64,000 bases of DNA from Chloromonas sp. AAM2 (Eukaryota; Chlorophyta; Chlorophyceae; Chlamydomonadales; Chlamydomonadaceae), in the NCBI GenBank assembly GCA_004335635.1, contig QAXH01006238.1:5358-69357 (forward strand), given 5' to 3'. Both the position numbers and the translations under genes were made by a program. Positions 1-12,687 of the stretch are shown one piece after another (the first letter of the stretch is position 1; every line of letters starts with the position of its first letter). The notes under the pieces are model-generated. The model worked only from the letters and a program-made list of their open reading frames with translations. It was not told where the DNA came from and did no database searches.

Positions 1-41
<41 letters not shown>
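1..41. repeat. (AC)n/(AT)n simple repeat
   Basis: Dinucleotide AC followed by AT at the very left edge. It lies downstream of the last visible exon of the leftmost gene, probably in an intron, since that exon ends in an open splice donor. Bases 42-223 hold no exon I can support. Confidence 0.95.
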
Positions 42-43
<2 letters not shown>

Positions 44-223
44 TTCCATCCAGCCTCTGAAAAGTCAGCAGTCTGGTCAACGCCCCTTCTGGGATACCAC
101 GTTGCAAACTACTTTGGAGCAGTAAGCAAAGCCCATGAGAGCCAGTCACCAGTAGGAGTGCCTACTGTTGTGCAACTGTGGATCTATGTAAAGCATTCGA
201 TCAGCTCAGTATGCACCACTTAC

Positions 224-3200
224 TCTGCAGTCATACACGCTGAGTCACACTTGTCATTGCCCAACATGTCTGCTGTGCAATCGGACGCGCAGGCGCCCAG
301 GCCGCACGACTGGCTGTTGCATGTCTGAGTGCTGGCAGGCTTCTGACTCGTGCACTGGCTATCGCTCACTAAGCTGTTGTCTGACGTCTGGCGGCATTGC
401 ACGGCTCGTTGGCGGGTGCCGCCCCCGCACGTCGTGCTGCAGGCACCCCAAGCCGTGGCTACCCAGCCCACATCTATGCGTGCCCTGTTCGAGCCCAGCA
501 GGCCCGCGGAAGTGAGACAACCGCTGCACCAGCTGCATGTCGGGTAGGTCTGCGTTATGGTTGGTTGCAAGACAGAAGTGGTTAGTACAACATGCACACA
601 CAACAACATAGCCGTCATGGCAACCCCCACCCTATCCACCCTACCGCCCCGTTGTTGCTGGTTTTCTGTCCACACGAGTGGATCGGACGCACCTTTGGAA
701 TAAGTGAGTGCATTTTGCTCCAAGGCAGTACAGGCGCTCCAACGTACAGTTTCAGCTTGATGAAAGGCACGGTCAATCCGATCTTGTCAACGGTAAATTT
801 GGCGTCCATGCCATACCACAACTTGTAGGCCACTTGGGAGCAGCCGCCTGTTGCCAACTCTAAATCAGCACCTACGCTGATCTGAGGCTGTATTGAAAAA
901 GGAGCAATTTCCCTGCACACAAGGGTGAACTGACCTTCTAGGTTGTCACAGACAACGTGGCCAACATCTATCACAGACACCGTTCACCGTCCACAGACCC
1001 ACATGACTGACGCACATTTCACACAGTCTGGCCAGTGCTGGGTTCAGTGCAATACCCAAAAACTGTTCCAGATCTGGCAAACTTTTTATTTTCAGTGGAA
1101 CAGCTGCGAGTTGCTTCTATCTTGACGTGATGAAGTGGACAAACTGCCACGTACACCGTATGCTTTAGCAAACATAAGAGATGAAAGGCAACTGGCCCCA
1201 TGCCGTGATGGACAACGGCCCTTGACACCTGATCGTCCCCGTGCCTCATAATCCTGCTGGCTAGCAATTGTATCTGAATCATTTGAACCTTGGGTCTTAG
1301 GACTTTGAACTCACCACAGTTTGAAGGTGATCTGAGGCAACAGCGTGAGCTGCACCGATGCTGCAGCGGACAGGCTGACGGAAAGTGGATGGATGTTGAA
1401 CACGTTGTATACAGGGGTGCGGATTCTGCATGGGCAGCATGTGATCGTACCGATGCGTCATGTGTCATGAAGCAACGGTGATGCAAGTATCCTCGACCGC
1501 GGGCCTGCACTACTCAGCATTTTGCCAATGTGAGACCTGCCTTTGTATGCAGTCGCACCTCATGCCCTGCACGCCCCTCACTCGCCTCACACCCCCTCAC
1601 CCGTCTCACACATCCTCACTCATGCCATACATCCTCACTCGCCTCACACACCCTCACTCACCTGCGGAACTCCTGCCACTGCTGACGATACTCCACGCCC
1701 ACTTCTACCCTTCTTGTGTAATCCACACCCATGCTGGCCCGGCCAGTGCCTTCTGTTGCGATCACACCTGTTGCCTGCAGTACATATATTAATAATCCAA
1801 AGATTTAGTGATTCAAAAATTTCGAGTTGTTAATTCGGATCGTGGGGTTGGGTTTTAGTCGCCGGGTTTGACAAGGGATTGCCGCTAACTAGTAAGTTCC
1901 ATGCTTATTGCTACAGACGCTACAGACTCTACAGACTTGTACTCCTGTCTCCTATCCCGTTCACAAAAGCTCAAGTACCATACAGGCCCTGTGACACAAT
2001 GCCGCCGCTCACCTGCAACCCCCCATAGCAAGTTATGATGATGGGCACGTCACCCGCATAGAACACGATCTTGCCCATGTACCGCTGGGGGATGATCGTG
2101 ACTGTGGGCAGGGTAGTGGCTGCCCGTGCTGTGGCCGCAGCGATGAGGTCCATAGCTATGCCTAGCTCACCATATGCAGAGATCTGCAGGACACATGCAC
2201 GGGTATGTGTGGGCGGGCGTGATGCCATGCTGTCATGTGTAGCCTCTTGCGTGGACACAACTCCCGTACCAGCATTGACTCCATGTAGACAAAGGGCGGG
2301 GTCGGCAAGCCGCGCAGAACCAGGCTGAATCGGATGCCAGCTTCCACGTAAGCATAACAGTTGCTGCCTGCAACGGAACACATGTTCGTGCCTGCCATTG
2401 GCCTGCAACTAAAATGTGTCACGGGGATTCACTCTAAACACTGCCGAGGGTATGTTGAGCCGGAGGCAGAGGTCCATGCTCTGCATGCTATGTCACTCTC
2501 ATTATTCACACTCATCACACTCGTTGTTCGTTATCTGCTCATGTTACTTTATGATGCTTTAGTCCTCAAATTCCTAGTTGTGCGACTCGGGAAACAATGA
2601 AATCAACCACACCCACATGTGACACTGAGAGCCCTGTTGTTGTAAAGAGGCAGGTTCTGAGTGGCTGCTCGTCTGTAGGTGGAGTCCCAATTCATGTTGA
2701 AAAGATCAATGCTCTGCATGGTGTCAGGCGGAAAGGCGTTTATGCACAACTGAGCTGAGATTGTGCAGGACGTGTCATAGAAGCTGCAACACGCCGCACA
2801 CCCGTTGAACAGGCTTGGCCAGGCACGGCGTAAGGGCAGTATGCGAAGTTGAAGTCGCACAACAGTCTTGACAGCTGCATTCCCTGTTCCCCCCAAGTGC
2901 AAGCCACAACCATCACTTCGTGTTGGTCAGGCAAACAAAATGTGTTGGTATTACACAACAAGCCGGCCCCTCCGTCTTCCCTGCAATCGCTCACCCACCG
3001 CAAACCTGACCGCTGCTCACCTGTTCACCCTCAATTTGGATATTTGTAGCCTCCTGCATCAATTCAGCCGCTTCATCAAAGCTTTGGTCCACGTAGTCAT
3101 AAGCCTCAGACGCTGCCTGTATGCCCTGCAAGGGCACCACACAGCACCAAACTATCAGCAACACCAAGCAGCCAACAACCAGCAGTGTGTGGTGTATATA

Positions 3201-4627
3201 GCAAGCAGAGACTCAGAGACCCTACGTGCAGACGACCCCAGATGTGCTACGTCCAGATGACCAGATGACCAGATCATAGTTCAGATGACTTCATGACTTG
3301 ATTGAATGGCGCCAAGCAAGGCCACACAGCGCAGCAATATCCTGCAGCTCTGCTTTCTGCGTGGTTGTGCAGCAGGAGCGTATGCCTCACCCATTTGGCT
3401 GCCTTCTTCGAGCCATCCCACAGCCAGCTGCCAAAGCCCAGCAGCTGTCTCCCCTCCGCTGACACGTTAGCCCATTGCAGTGCTGGGTCCTCCAACGTGG
3501 CATTAGCATAAGGGCCAGCCTGGTACTGGTACTGGTCTGTCTGCTGCTGCCTCCTGCGCTTAGTCAATGGATGCTCTGAGTGGCCCGCTGGCAGGTAGTT
3601 CAGGTGGATGACTGCATTCCGAAAACAGTGCTCCATGGGGGCCTGCATGACAGACATGACACACGCTACCTTGGTTTTGAGTTGGGACCAATGTCGCAGT
3701 ATGGCACGGGGGACGCAAACGGTCTGTAGACAGCAAAGAGGGGCTATGGAGCAATCTTTGATGGCGATACGTTGTATAGGTACATACGCCAGCGTGGCAG
3801 TGGTGGGAGCGGTGCAACACACGAGCTGGTTGCGTCTGGCAAACTTCGTTTTTTTCCCCTCTGAATGGCAATCAAGGTGTTCTTCCGATGCACACGATGG
3901 GTACCTCAACGGTCAAGAACGCCACGCGATGCTGTGAGCCGCCAGCGTGAGCCCTTGGCTCTGATCCATTAGACCGTAGCAGCTCGGATACCAGGGCCTC
4001 AACATCGGCTGCTTGCTGGTGCCAGGCTCTGGTTATCTTGCGGTAAAATGCGTCAGCTTGGCCGTCTGTACCCACGCAGCCCCACTTCGCGCTGCCAACC
4101 AATATGGCATCAATTGGCCAGCTGGCTGCTGGTCCCGTGTCAGACACATACAAAATAAGGCCGTCCTGACTACAGTGGACTTGCGACACCGAGAGCTCGT
4201 TGTCCAGAGAAATCAGATGGTCCGCCTGCAGAATAGTGTCGCAAAAGTGTCAAACCATGCTGGAATTTGGAAATGGCGGGCGTACAAGGCCTGATGTCAA
4301 GTCGACGTGAAAGCAGCTGAGCTGAGCTGTTCCTTGTGCACGCAAATCAGCTTGCAGCAATGACGCTGTGCCGCGCCGTGCTCAAGCTCTACGGTATGCA
4401 GGGACATGGCCAAAAGGGGACGCATCGCCGCCTACCAAGGTCACATCGTATCTCAAATGAGACCAGGCGCCAGTCTGTGGGTCAATGGACTTCTCATCAT
4501 ACACATGTCGCCTCCCTGGGGCGTGCATGCCATGCCATTTGTGGCCCTCCTCCAATCCTAATCCCGGCACAGAGAGCGATACCAATGCCAGAAAGACCAG
4601 TGGTGCAAGCATCGCAAAGGCCCGCAC
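224..4627 (-). CDS. secreted TSP1/LNR-domain protein, 3' part missing
   Basis: Predicted extracellular protein; function not recognised. Exons in reading order: 4627-4436, 4225-3905, 3825-3391, 3125-3029, 2883-2617, 2367-2270, 2183-2013, 1774-1662, 1425-1315, 912-693, 549-224, all phase-consistent, giving 783 residues. The start at 4627 opens with a hydrophobic signal peptide (MLAPLVFLALVSLSV). The middle is Cys-rich and matches no family I know. The last exon carries a thrombospondin type-1 repeat (W..T.WG.CS.TCGGG...R.V.C) followed by the start of an LNR/Notch-type module (DKCDSACMTAE). It ends at a consensus GTAAGT donor, so the gene continues off the left edge. The exons at 3125-3029 and 1774-1662 have no start codon of their own and were found from splice signals and phase. 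The donors at 4436 and 2617 are the least certain. TSP1 and LNR modules usually bind ligands or matrix; a cell-wall or adhesion role is inference. Confidence 0.8.
1576..1664. repeat. CTCACTCGCCTCACA-type degenerate tandem repeat
   Basis: Imperfect repeats of CTCAC-rich units lie directly next to the donor of the 1774-1662 exon of the TSP1/LNR gene. On the minus strand they read as repeated GTGAG, so several donor-like sites sit together there. Confidence 0.6.
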
Positions 4628-5348
4628 GCTGTGACAGAATCAATGCAGGCCTCCTAGCAGGCATCGAGGCTTCAGCGTACGCGCGCTTTGCCGTATCGTG
4701 GGAGATGCCCCCGTACATGTTTATGCGCCGTATTCAATGGCAGCGGCTCATTGGAAGCACCCATGCTGGGACTGATTTGATTAGATGCCTTTTAGCGACA
4801 ATTGAGTTATAACGACGGCTATGCTGGACACCCGCCCTCATTGCGAACGCTCATTCAAAGGACGTGCAGCGTACCCAGAGCACTCGAGCGTGAGAGTCAG
4901 CGCCATTGTCCAAGTTAGCTCAGCGCAGCAGGTGGCCTGTTCACACCGTTCCCGTTGTTCTTTGTGTCAGCTCTCCTCCTCATCCGCTTCCAGATCAAGC
5001 ACTGCGGTCTTTTGATGCAGGTTTTGATCCAAATCGCAAACTTGTGGCCATGTCAGCCACTGCAGCATGCTTTGCATGCGACTGTGCCACCACGCAACGT
5101 AGGCGCGACTCAACTTGATGGGGCTTCCAATCCTGTTGTGCTGGCCCCATGGAACGATCTCCATAGGTCAAGACTGCCAAAGTCTGAACATTTTCACTCT
5201 GAGAGATTTGAACCACCAAGTATAAAGTAGAGTCTACAACGGAGTCTACAGCAGAGAGGCTTTACACTTCACACACTTTTGATCTTCATATGGGCTTTCA
5301 TGCCCTGCTATAGGAATCGTCGTACATGTGTGCTTGTATTCACTGCCA
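4628..5348. other. intergenic, probable promoter of the TSP1/LNR gene
   Basis: Between the start of the TSP1/LNR gene and a dispersed repeat. Only short shadow reading frames are present; I see no gene or clear promoter element. Confidence 0.5.
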
Positions 5349-5590
5349 TGGCTTTTCTCAGGCCCTTGTGGGACTAACGAGGTTTGCGAACGGGATAGCA
5401 CCTGGAGGGTGGCCACCACCATTACTATCACGGTGTGTCATGATCCCCTTCACTTGTAGGTTGTACGGTAGGAGTCCCTCCCCTCATGTGAGACAGTAGG
5501 CACAGCAGCAATACTCGTTATTCAGACCAGGCTGTGAAAGAAGCTGATGACAAGCCGGGTTACAGGCACTATCCTAGTATATACTAAGGC
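5349..5590. repeat. dispersed repeat family R1, copy 1
   Basis: A stretch beginning near CAGGCCCTTGTGGG and containing GGCCACCACCATTACTATC, CCCTTCACTTGTAGGTTG and AATACTCGTTATTCA. Related copies lie at 9229-9362 and 46625-46810. No coding potential or clear terminal repeats are seen, so it could be a SINE, a MITE or an LTR fragment. Confidence 0.7.
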
Positions 5591-5796
5591 ATGACTTGAC
5601 CCTTGCAATGAGTCACCAAGGACAAGGGCATCTGATACTCCAGGAAGGCTCAGAACAACTCTGGTACAGATCGCCTTTTCGACTTCCCACCGGCAAGTCT
5701 ACAGAATGCCACAAAGTCTGTGGTAATCAAGGCAATGCCATTCCAGTTCTTCCGCCAACACAGATGATGGAGAGGTATGCTTATACAACAGGCGAG

Positions 5797-5801
5797 TTAC
5801 A
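5797..5801 (-). terminator. TGTAA polyadenylation signal candidate for FOP-like gene
   Basis: TGTAA on the minus strand 15 bases after the FOP-like stop codon. TGTAA is the usual green-algal signal, but it is five bases long and this spacing is short, so it may be chance. Confidence 0.3.
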
Positions 5802-5815
5802 GCTGTCGTGCTTGC

Positions 5816-8800
5816 TCAACTCCACTCGGCTGTCTCTGCAAAGTCCGCATTCATAAGCTCCCCGGACTTGTCTGACGCTGACAGGCCCGTGTCCCGCATA
5901 TCCATGCTGAGGCCCTTGCTGGGTTGGTACATGCCACCCCCCAGCCCAGAGCGGCCCAGGCCCCCTTCGCTCTCCACTGACGAGCGCAACTCCTCCTGCA
6001 AACACAATGCAGCTCGAGGGATTCCCATGGCCAACAAAACGTTGTGGAGGTCGTTACATACTGGCGAACACCTCAGTACACCCTTGGCATTGGGTCAAAC
6101 CTAGCACACTAATGCTGGGCCCAAAATTTCACTACTGCCGACTCTTATGCACCCGTCCCTGGCAACTTTGCATCCCGAATTGGTCATTCCAGCGAGCCTT
6201 GGGGCCCCACTGTCCCTGTGCCTAACTTCTTCTCAGGCAAGCTGTAGCATGTTTTGCGCATCTATCAGTATGTGTGCACTATTCACCAACTCGAATCTGC
6301 TGCCCGCGTCCACCCTCACCTCTACTGTATCTGCGGGTATGTCCATGCTCTGGTCCGCTGACGTCATCACGCTGACCTCGGCGTCGTACACCCCCCCATG
6401 CACGGGCCGGATGGCAGGTTTGGCCGCACCAGGCGCTGCGACGGAGGCAGAACAGGACGCGTTGTTAGTGATTAAATCCGCCGTGTGTTCATGCTTTCAG
6501 TAGTGAGCTGTCATTCCTGCACCGTATGAATGAATTGAGCATGGTGGTGGGTAGTTGCAGAGGTTATGTAGCTGGCAGCAGGCAACAGGCGTTTGAATGC
6601 GGGGAACAGCTGCAGTGTTGTGGTGGTGTTGCATTCTTATACAAGTTGAGAGCGAACGCCGCACCTGTGTCCGTGGGCTGCTGCCCCGGATCGCCTGAGC
6701 CACTGGTGCTGCGCCTGTGGCCCTCCTGGCCCTCCTCCTGTGCTGTGTTGTCGGGCAGTTCGATGTCGCTGTCCTCAGCGCTCTCGGAGCCCATGCTGTA
6801 TGAATCACTGGTCAGCAGGCCTGCAACACAGCGAAAACCATTTGCATCATCAACGTGTCTGCAGTTGGAAATGAAATGTGGTTGTTGTTGTTGGCATGGC
6901 CTTCAATCCGAGGAGGACTGCTCAGCAGGGAGAGTCCAGGTATGAAATGTGCCATTGGAGTCTGTGATTTAAAGACAACCAGCATGGCATGAGCAAGGGA
7001 ACAGCAGTGGTGATATGATTGAGCCGGCCTGGTGGGCACAGCCTATCAAAGCGCCATGGTGGGAATGTAGCCATTCGCTACACATGCAGTGCAAGGGACC
7101 GGTCGTCAGCACAACCTTGTTCCAAAACAAATCGAAAAAGACTGAAACCCACTTGTTTGTGATCAGCCAGGCACATGCTCTAGATTCGTTTGGCATGGTA
7201 AAACCAAGCACACAACACCTGTTTGCAGACAGATGGGAACAATTGACGTTATGAGCGGCCAAGGCCCTGCTGCAAATTGTGCATTCGCTTGAACGTTCTG
7301 AACTTGTGGGACACATCCGTCACGTGCACAGCATGTTGCTGCTAGTCTCGTGACCTACGCATTCAACCCGTCAGATTCAGTGCTTGCGATGCTGACATGA
7401 GATGGAAAACTTGACACTTGACAGTCAACTCACCGGCTTGCATCCTCCTGCTGCCTGTGTGTGCCATGATTATACCAGCCATCCATTCCTGCCTGCTGTC
7501 GATCTGAAGGTTCCAGTTTATGTCATTGCTTCCGAGCGAATGTTTGCTGGCAGAATCAATCTGAGGTTTTCTGCGTAGTCAGTTTCTCTTCGGTTTCTCA
7601 CACTTCATCACTGTCCATACCTGCTTTGCGCAGCTCTGCCTTGACGTCCTTGGGATCCTTGCGGGCTAGTGGCTGGGTGCCGGTGCCGCTGGTGGCTGCG
7701 GGGGTGCTGAGGGGCGCCAGGCCGGCCACGGGCCCCAAGGGTGCGCGCTGCACAGGTGGTGGTGTTATAGGATCAAGTTAAGCGTTCTTTCTCTAGTCTT
7801 TGCAGTCTGGTAGATTGGAATTTTTCTGGCTGGATTTTGCGATTGAAGTTTCTCTGGTTTTGTACAAATGTGTACGATGGAAAACGATGAACGATGCCAG
7901 GAAAGGTTGTTGGAGAAATCTGATTAAGGGCCTCTTCATTCAGTTCGGTGCACTCAACCATGCAACAACTGTCGCATAACTTCGTAAGTTGCTTGCGTTT
8001 GTAACATTGACAGCTGCCTCATCATTGTGGATTCTGTTGCATTCATGTTGGTAGTAAAATATAACCAGTAAAATACCTGAGCAGGCGGGGGCAGGGCGCC
8101 TGGCTTGCCCAGAGGCGCCAGTGCTCCCAGCTTGGGCAGTGGTGGCTTCAAGCCCAACGTGTTGGTGGTGGGGAGGGCGTCTAACTTGGCGGGCCGAGAG
8201 AACTCGCCTGCATAACCGCATACAACGCAAAGAACACACGCAAACTGTAGCTTCTCTCTTGTGATATCACCCTGCATCATCAGCAGCAGAAAGATTATAT
8301 GGCATTCATATAGACAGGGGGTGCAAGTGTGTAGATAGATCAGATTATAAATAGCATCGCTTCACACAACAAAGCAATAGCAGGTTTACTGTTCCATCTT
8401 CATGCTGCTTTTCCCAGGGTGGCTGGCAAGCCGGCTGGGATATCAATCAGCTCTTGGACTGCTGGTCAACTGTAACAGAACAACCAGCAAAGCGCTCTGC
8501 TTCCCGCCTGGCTTTGTTAGCACGGTACAGCACTCATATCAAGCATGCACTTCCTCGGGCATTACTTTGACTTTTTGCTTTGCGACTCATATTAAATGAC
8601 TTGAGGTCAATTGTCCCTGGCTTGCTCTTTAGCACAGTTACTGTCCTATTGCCTGCATGCAGTGTGCTGTTGCACTGTGTACCTGACATGCTTGTTGACG
8701 CTGCCTTGGCCTGGTCTGCCCCGGGTGGCCCTGGCAGCTCGCCACTGAAGCTCAGGCCGCCGCTCTGGCTGTGCCTGGCCACCGCATGAGAGCCCAGCTC

Positions 8801-11800
8801 GTGGGAGATGCCAAAGCTACGGTCCCCTGTCATGATGTCCAGGGAACGGTCGACATCCCCTCCTGCGGACTGGTTCAGATGGCTGCCTGCATCCTGTAAT
8901 CAGAAAGCAACTCAATGGGAGCACTCATAACCTGCTTGCATTCCGTGCGAGAAATAAGCTTGCGAACGTCATGCCACAGCACATGTGCTCAAACAGAGCT
9001 CTGAAACAAAGTGTGAGGGGGGAAAAAAGCGAAGCAAACAAAGCGTGCGCACATGTTTGCTACGATCAGAAGCCGTGATGGCCACTGTGTGTGTGTAAGC
9101 ACTAAGAGCTGCTACGGAGTTGTCTAGAATGTGAGGCTTACCAAGGCGGCTCTTGGCGTCAATCAATCTTTTTTCAAACCCTTTTAGGCAATGAGATGTG
9201 GCGCCAGAATGAGAGGTAACGCCAGAGAGAGAGCTCATCCTCTTCACTTGCAGGTTGACCGGGTAGGAGTCCCAATACTCGTCATTCAAGCACCAGGCGG
9301 TGAAACAAATCTGATGACAAGCCGGATAACAGGCACTATCATAGTAGCAATCCTCATGTGAGATGTGAGGTACGAGGCGGTGTTCTCATCGACCCTTATG
9401 CCAGCAACGATGGTACACCAGCAGACATTATCTTGAACAGTCATTTCAGGTTTAACCTGCTGAACAGACTTCAAGAGATGACGTCACGTCTCTTGGTCGC
9501 CCTGATTGCCCATGCCTGAACAGTCACCTCTTGCAATGATGAGCTAGCTCCGGTGCCTGACAGACGCCTTAGTGGCCTCAGGCGCCCAGGGATGTAAGTG
9601 GCACTCAGGCTACTGTCCTCGTTAGACTCGGCTGGAACAGCCTCTGCTTTGGCTGGCGCATTGGGCCGCAAGCTGGCAGCAGTGTCTGTAGGCTGGGGCG
9701 GCTGGCTTAATGGCTGTGTCGCCACCACAGATGATGCCGGTTGTTTGCTGGCCTGCAGACACGCGATATGCAAGAAGACATGTCTGCCAGTGGCTTGGAA
9801 TTGAAACACTGGCCATGAAAGTGCATGCAACTTGTGCGCATGGCACTGGCTTGAAAACCACTGGCAGCTCACAGGTTTGTCGCATAGCCTGGGTGACCAG
9901 TCTCACATTTCCTTGCGTATCTGCAATGTTCACCATGCCTCAAGTGCATTCCACTGCCTCTGACGTGTTTGCCTACGCTGCAAATACCACACCAGGTTTC
10001 ACACCATGCTCTATCTCTGTGCTTCCAGGTATGCGACTGCTTGACCCACAACCACGCTTCCATAGTACTCATGAACACGCTTTCACAGTACTCACAAACA
10101 CGCTTTCGTAGTCTTCGTCATCATCCAGAATTTCCGCCCCTTCCAAGTCATCGTCTATGTCCACATCGATGTCATCAGCATACGAATGGTCCCCCACTGC
10201 AGCCTGGGCGGGCTGAGCAGCTGGCTTGGCAGCGGGCAATGCCGGCCGCTCCAAAGTGGGCTGAACAGCTGGCGTGACATTGGGCTTGGCAGCAGGAGCA
10301 GCAGCTGCAATTGGTGAGCAACACAGCGCAGTGTCTTGAAGGTTTGAGACACTGGTATGGCTGTTGAGGGCAATGCCCTGACACTAGTGCTGCGTGTGAA
10401 CGTGTTTTCATGCAAAACAGCAATTGCAATCAGAAGTGCGGCCCACCCGCAAAAAGCACACACAATGGACATGTGTCATGAACACACAATGGACATGTGT
10501 CCAGTCGTCTGTGAGGTTGTTACATGACCTCTGGTTAGGAAAGCACCGAGAGCAAGCAGGGCAACCTGGCCAGGGCAACCCTCACACCAGTGCTGTATGG
10601 CTTGCAGGCAACTTACCAGCGGCGTGGACGGAGGGTGGTGTGTCTTTATGCACTGCCTTGGGCTCTATCGCATTGGTTGGTAGAGGAGGGCTGAGCTTGG
10701 AAACCAGAGCGGGCTGACTGTTGGCCACAGCAGGCTTGGTGGGTGGCCCTGAGCATACAGACATCACCACCAGGCCGCTCAGTCTTCAACATGAACAACT
10801 GTCTGATGTGCCCTCTACGGCCCTGTAACAGTCTTATACCTCAACATCCTTAAGCATGATAAACAAAGTAGCAACGCACACACATGCAATCGCCTGCTGT
10901 GTCCTGTGCTCATTTCTTGCCACGAATCCCGTGCTGCACAGGCAAAGGGCTAGACAAAGAACAAAAGTTGTTGTGATGCCCCTGGCAGTTTCACACAGTG
11001 CGCAATACCCTCCAGCCGTGCTGGCCCAAGCAGGGATGGCAATCGCAGTAGGCAAGTCAGTGCGATACAGGGCTGCACTAGGTCTGGCCCCAGTAGTACG
11101 TCCTAGCTCAAAGCGTGGTCCCCAGGTGGCCTGAACTTTCCCACCTGAAGGTTCCTTGGCCTCTCTGCTAAGTAAGCACATAAGCAGCGGTGCATCAGGA
11201 TCAGGCGTCAAACCCTGTGGAGCAAACGCACAGCATAGTCACTGTGGTCATAGGCACCAATGAGGCAATAGGCCTGCGCCTGGCACAACAACAATTGTCG
11301 CAAGGTTGCCACACCAACACCCACTGTGGCTGCCTTGAGTGACACTATGTGTTTACACTTCAGAATTGCCTTGTGCAAGCAACCACAACATGTAGACCTC
11401 GGGAAGTAACGGCTGATCCGTGAAACCAGCACGCTAAAACTCTGATGTGAATGCTTTTGTGCCTGTCTTTGACGGCCTGCTGTACGTGGGTTTGCTGCAT
11501 GCAGGCATCTTACCAATTGCTTGGAGAGCTCTGCTCTGCTTGGCTGACTGCCCTGGCTGCTCATCTCAGGCTCAAACACCTTCAAGGTGAACTCCATGCC
11601 TGACCACTCCAGGAATTCGTGTACCAGGCCGACCAAGAGCATGCCTGTGACCAGGCACTGAACTCTTTTATGCTGGAAAAGTCTTCATGCCAAAGCTGAA
11701 GCGGTGAACAGCAAACCAGCCATCCATGCTATACTCATGCATGCAGATGTTGCGCACCTGCGTCACTTGCACGCAAGGATGCACGCTTGAGGTTCTCTGT

Positions 11801-12120
11801 CTTCTGAGCCAAACCTGCACAAGCCACAGAAGCGCCACATTCTGTTTCTCGACCTTGGGCGGAGTTTGCAATAGCCATGTGGTAGCTGTGTCTCACACAC
11901 ACCTGATCGGCCACTTTTCTGTTCCTGCTCATCAATTGCCAAGAACACCTGGGCCCGCAGCTCAGCCTGCGCACAAACACACATGGAAAGCACATCCATG
12001 ACGCATGCAGTGCATGCTGAGAGGCACGTGGGCGATATTGTGAGGCTCACTGACCTTGAGCTTGGACAACACACGCTTTTGCTCCAGCGCCTGGGACACC
12101 AAGTCCTTGATTTCCTCCAT
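5816..12120 (-). CDS. FOP (FGFR1OP/CEP43)-like basal body protein
   Basis: Centriole/basal body protein of the FOP/TONNEAU1 family, which anchors microtubules and helps build cilia. Exons: 12120-12055, 11966-11903, 11644-11514, 11214-11145, 10748-10617, 10304-10096, 9752-9528, 8893-8683, 8207-8077, 7747-7621, 7454-7434 (21-nt microexon, tentative), 6820-6665, 6435-6320, 5995-5816. All phases agree, giving 612 residues. Residues 1-43 (KDLVSQALEQ, then AELRAQVFLAIDEQEQ) match the FOP N-terminus. Residues 47-70 (LVHEFLEWSGMEFTLKVFEPE-like) form the LisH dimerisation motif. The next exon (PDPDAPLLMCLL) also matches the human order. The rest is low-complexity Pro/Ala/Ser with an acidic block near residues 195-222 (DDIDVDIDDDLEGAE), resembling the acidic tail of animal FOP. 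The protein is longer than human FOP (about 400). The start is chosen at the ATG just before KDLV. Head-to-head with RPS20. Confidence 0.85.
6881..6940. repeat. dispersed repeat family R3, copy 1
   Basis: TTGTTGTTGGCATGGCCTTC followed by AATCCGAGGAGGACTGCTCA, in a FOP-like intron. A close relative lies at 62985-63045 in the LRRC9-like gene. Too short to classify. Confidence 0.6.
9229..9362. repeat. dispersed repeat family R1, copy 2
   Basis: In the FOP-like intron between exons 9752-9528 and 8893-8683. It shares CTTCACTTGCAGGTTG, GGGTAGGAGTCCC, AATACTCGTCATTCA and GATGACAAGCCGG..AACAGGCACTATC with copy 1 at 5349-5590, with small deletions between the shared blocks. Confidence 0.7.
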
Positions 12121-12687
12121 GTCCTTGGACGGTACTCAAAGGCTGTGTTGAAGGCTTTGCATCAGCAACAGTGCTCCCTCTGTCGTGTTGAGCAGAAGCC
12201 TTTTTGTTGACTTAGGTCAACGTGCTTCCTTGCAAAAGTTGCTATGCAGCTTGCCGACAGATGCTCAACAATCCATTTAAAGAGCTGCGGGTGTTCAACT
12301 GGAGAACAGTGTAATGGGAAGAAGCAGTGAAAATGGAAAACAATTCCGTAAAATTCCTAACCGACCGGCACGTGTCACTGGTCTTTGGGCCAGGTAAGCG
12401 CTCTACAGAAAATCTAGGCGGACAAAGGACGGATTGCTCTGCGATTGGGCAGAGCAAATGATTCGGTTGGCACGTGCGACCGCTGTACTGCCCGTTTCCA
12501 AATCCTGGGCCGACTTAGCCTCGTTCGCGAGCCATGCTCTGCCTCTCGCCTCCCTCAGTGACAGCCGTACACGGTGTTGACTCGGGGATAATCTTCAAAG
12601 GTGCGCAGCTCTCCGTTACCAGTTTGTCAGCCCGCCGCCCTACAAGAGCAAACCTTTAAGTGGTTCAGGATCGTTTTTTGAACGCAG
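12121..12687. promoter_or_regulatory. divergent promoter region of FOP-like gene and RPS20
   Basis: A 567-bp space between two start codons pointing away from each other. It must hold the 5' UTRs and promoters of both genes. No TATA box stands out. The RPS20 start codon is immediately preceded by TTTTTTGAACGCAG, which looks like a 3' splice site, so RPS20 may have an intron ending at its start codon. Confidence 0.6.
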
